A DNA stretch of 64,000 nt, taken from positions 62,001-126,000 of the forward strand of contig WBMZ01011605.1 of NCBI GenBank assembly GCA_013400975.1, written 5' to 3'. Positions 63,647 through 64,000 of the stretch are shown here, one piece after another. The stretch's first letter is position 1; each line of letters begins with the position of its first letter. This DNA comes from Atrichornis clamosus. Lineage: Eukaryota > Chordata > Aves > Passeriformes > Menuridae. The position numbers were made by a program, and so were the translations under genes. A model generated the notes under the pieces. The model saw only the letters and a program-made list of their open reading frames with translations, ran no database searches and was not told where the DNA came from.

Positions 63647-63955
63647 TCTTTTATCTTGTAGAAGAGAAGACTGGAAGGAGAAAGGATAAAATATTTGAAT
63701 TATGTACAATCTATTTCAGAGAGGAAGGGGATATTCCATTCTCCATGCCATTGCTAGGCAGAAAAAAAATCTCTGACTTCAAATGCATCAAGGGGGTCCA
63801 TATTGAAGACATGCTGAATATTCTTACAGACAGGCTAATGAGGGACTGAGACAGATTTTTTGAGAAGTAATAGGAGTCTCCATTAGTGGAAGCCTTAAAG
63901 ACTTAAACACTTGCCAGGTTGGACCTAGGCATACCCTTGAGGCACGGGCTGGAAC
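63647..63955 (+). mobile_element. CR1-like LINE 3'-end fragment (weak, sense)
   Basis: Blocks resemble a diverged CR1 3' end in order. 'cttgtagaagagaagactgg' at about 63655 parallels tctggagaagagaagactga. 'aggagtctccattagtggaa' and 'gccttaaagacttaaac' at about 63870-63908 parallel tggaatctccatcattggag and gtctttaagac. 'gccaggttggacctaggcat' follows, with a degenerate 'gaggcacgggctgg' where gaggtcccttccag would stand. The similarity is patchy in the middle, and another CR1-related family is possible. The 68-codon open frame at 63643-63849 lies within it and is not treated as a gene. The element may continue past the window end. Confidence 0.45.
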
Positions 63956-64000
63956 AAACAAGTTCTTTTGTGGTGCTGCGGGATTTTTTTAACCTCATCA

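Noticed and set aside
63643..63849. 68-codon plus-strand frame near the end
   Set aside because: It lies within the CR1-like 3' fragment, a region that is noncoding in that family.
1..64000. CRISPR arrays, operons, prophage, bacterial promoters or terminators
   Set aside because: No regularly spaced repeats, no dense coding and no ribosome-binding-site spaced frames. The sequence is vertebrate nuclear DNA.

Overview
This window looks like vertebrate nuclear DNA, most likely from a bird. It is A+T-rich and stop-dense in all six frames. It has very few repeats for its length, and the clearest interspersed repeat is a decayed CR1 LINE 3' end (about 6041-6446), the characteristic avian/reptilian retrotransposon. 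A reptile cannot be excluded, but so few repeats over 64 kb fits a bird better. I see no operons, bacterial promoters, CRISPR arrays, tRNA or rRNA genes.

I find no protein-coding gene or exon I can defend. The longest open frame is 144 codons (9619-10053). With stops about every 18 codons, one or two of that length are expected by chance across six frames of 64 kb. None of the open frames resembles a protein family, apart from short runs inside retrotransposon remnants. The window is therefore either intergenic (gene-desert-like) or lies inside one or more long introns.

Layout. 1-6040: unannotated sequence. 6041-6446: CR1 3' end, sense strand. 6447-18486: unannotated sequence with a TG/TA microsatellite (9013-9110). 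18487-43245: mostly unique sequence with five old MIR-like SINE fragments (18487-18594, 22285-22365, 34158-34240, 37258-37350, 43141-43245) and several short tandem repeats. 43246-54109: A+T-rich unique sequence with a hairpin (49743-49799) and possible conserved noncoding elements. 54110-55570: an A-rich stretch that I read as an ancient RTE-type LINE remnant; endonuclease, linker and reverse-transcriptase landmarks appear in order at roughly the expected spacing. 56768-57757: a possible poly(A)-tailed retrocopy on the minus strand. 63150-63566: local duplications bounded by two single N characters, probably an assembly artefact. 63647-63955: a second, weaker CR1-like fragment.

There is no set of genes here that works together, and I did not find an undescribed biological system. 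The points most worth checking are the RTE-like remnant, the possible retrocopy, the N-bounded duplication, and several A+T-rich blocks that could be conserved regulatory elements. All repeat assignments rest on remembered consensus patterns compared by eye, not on a database search.
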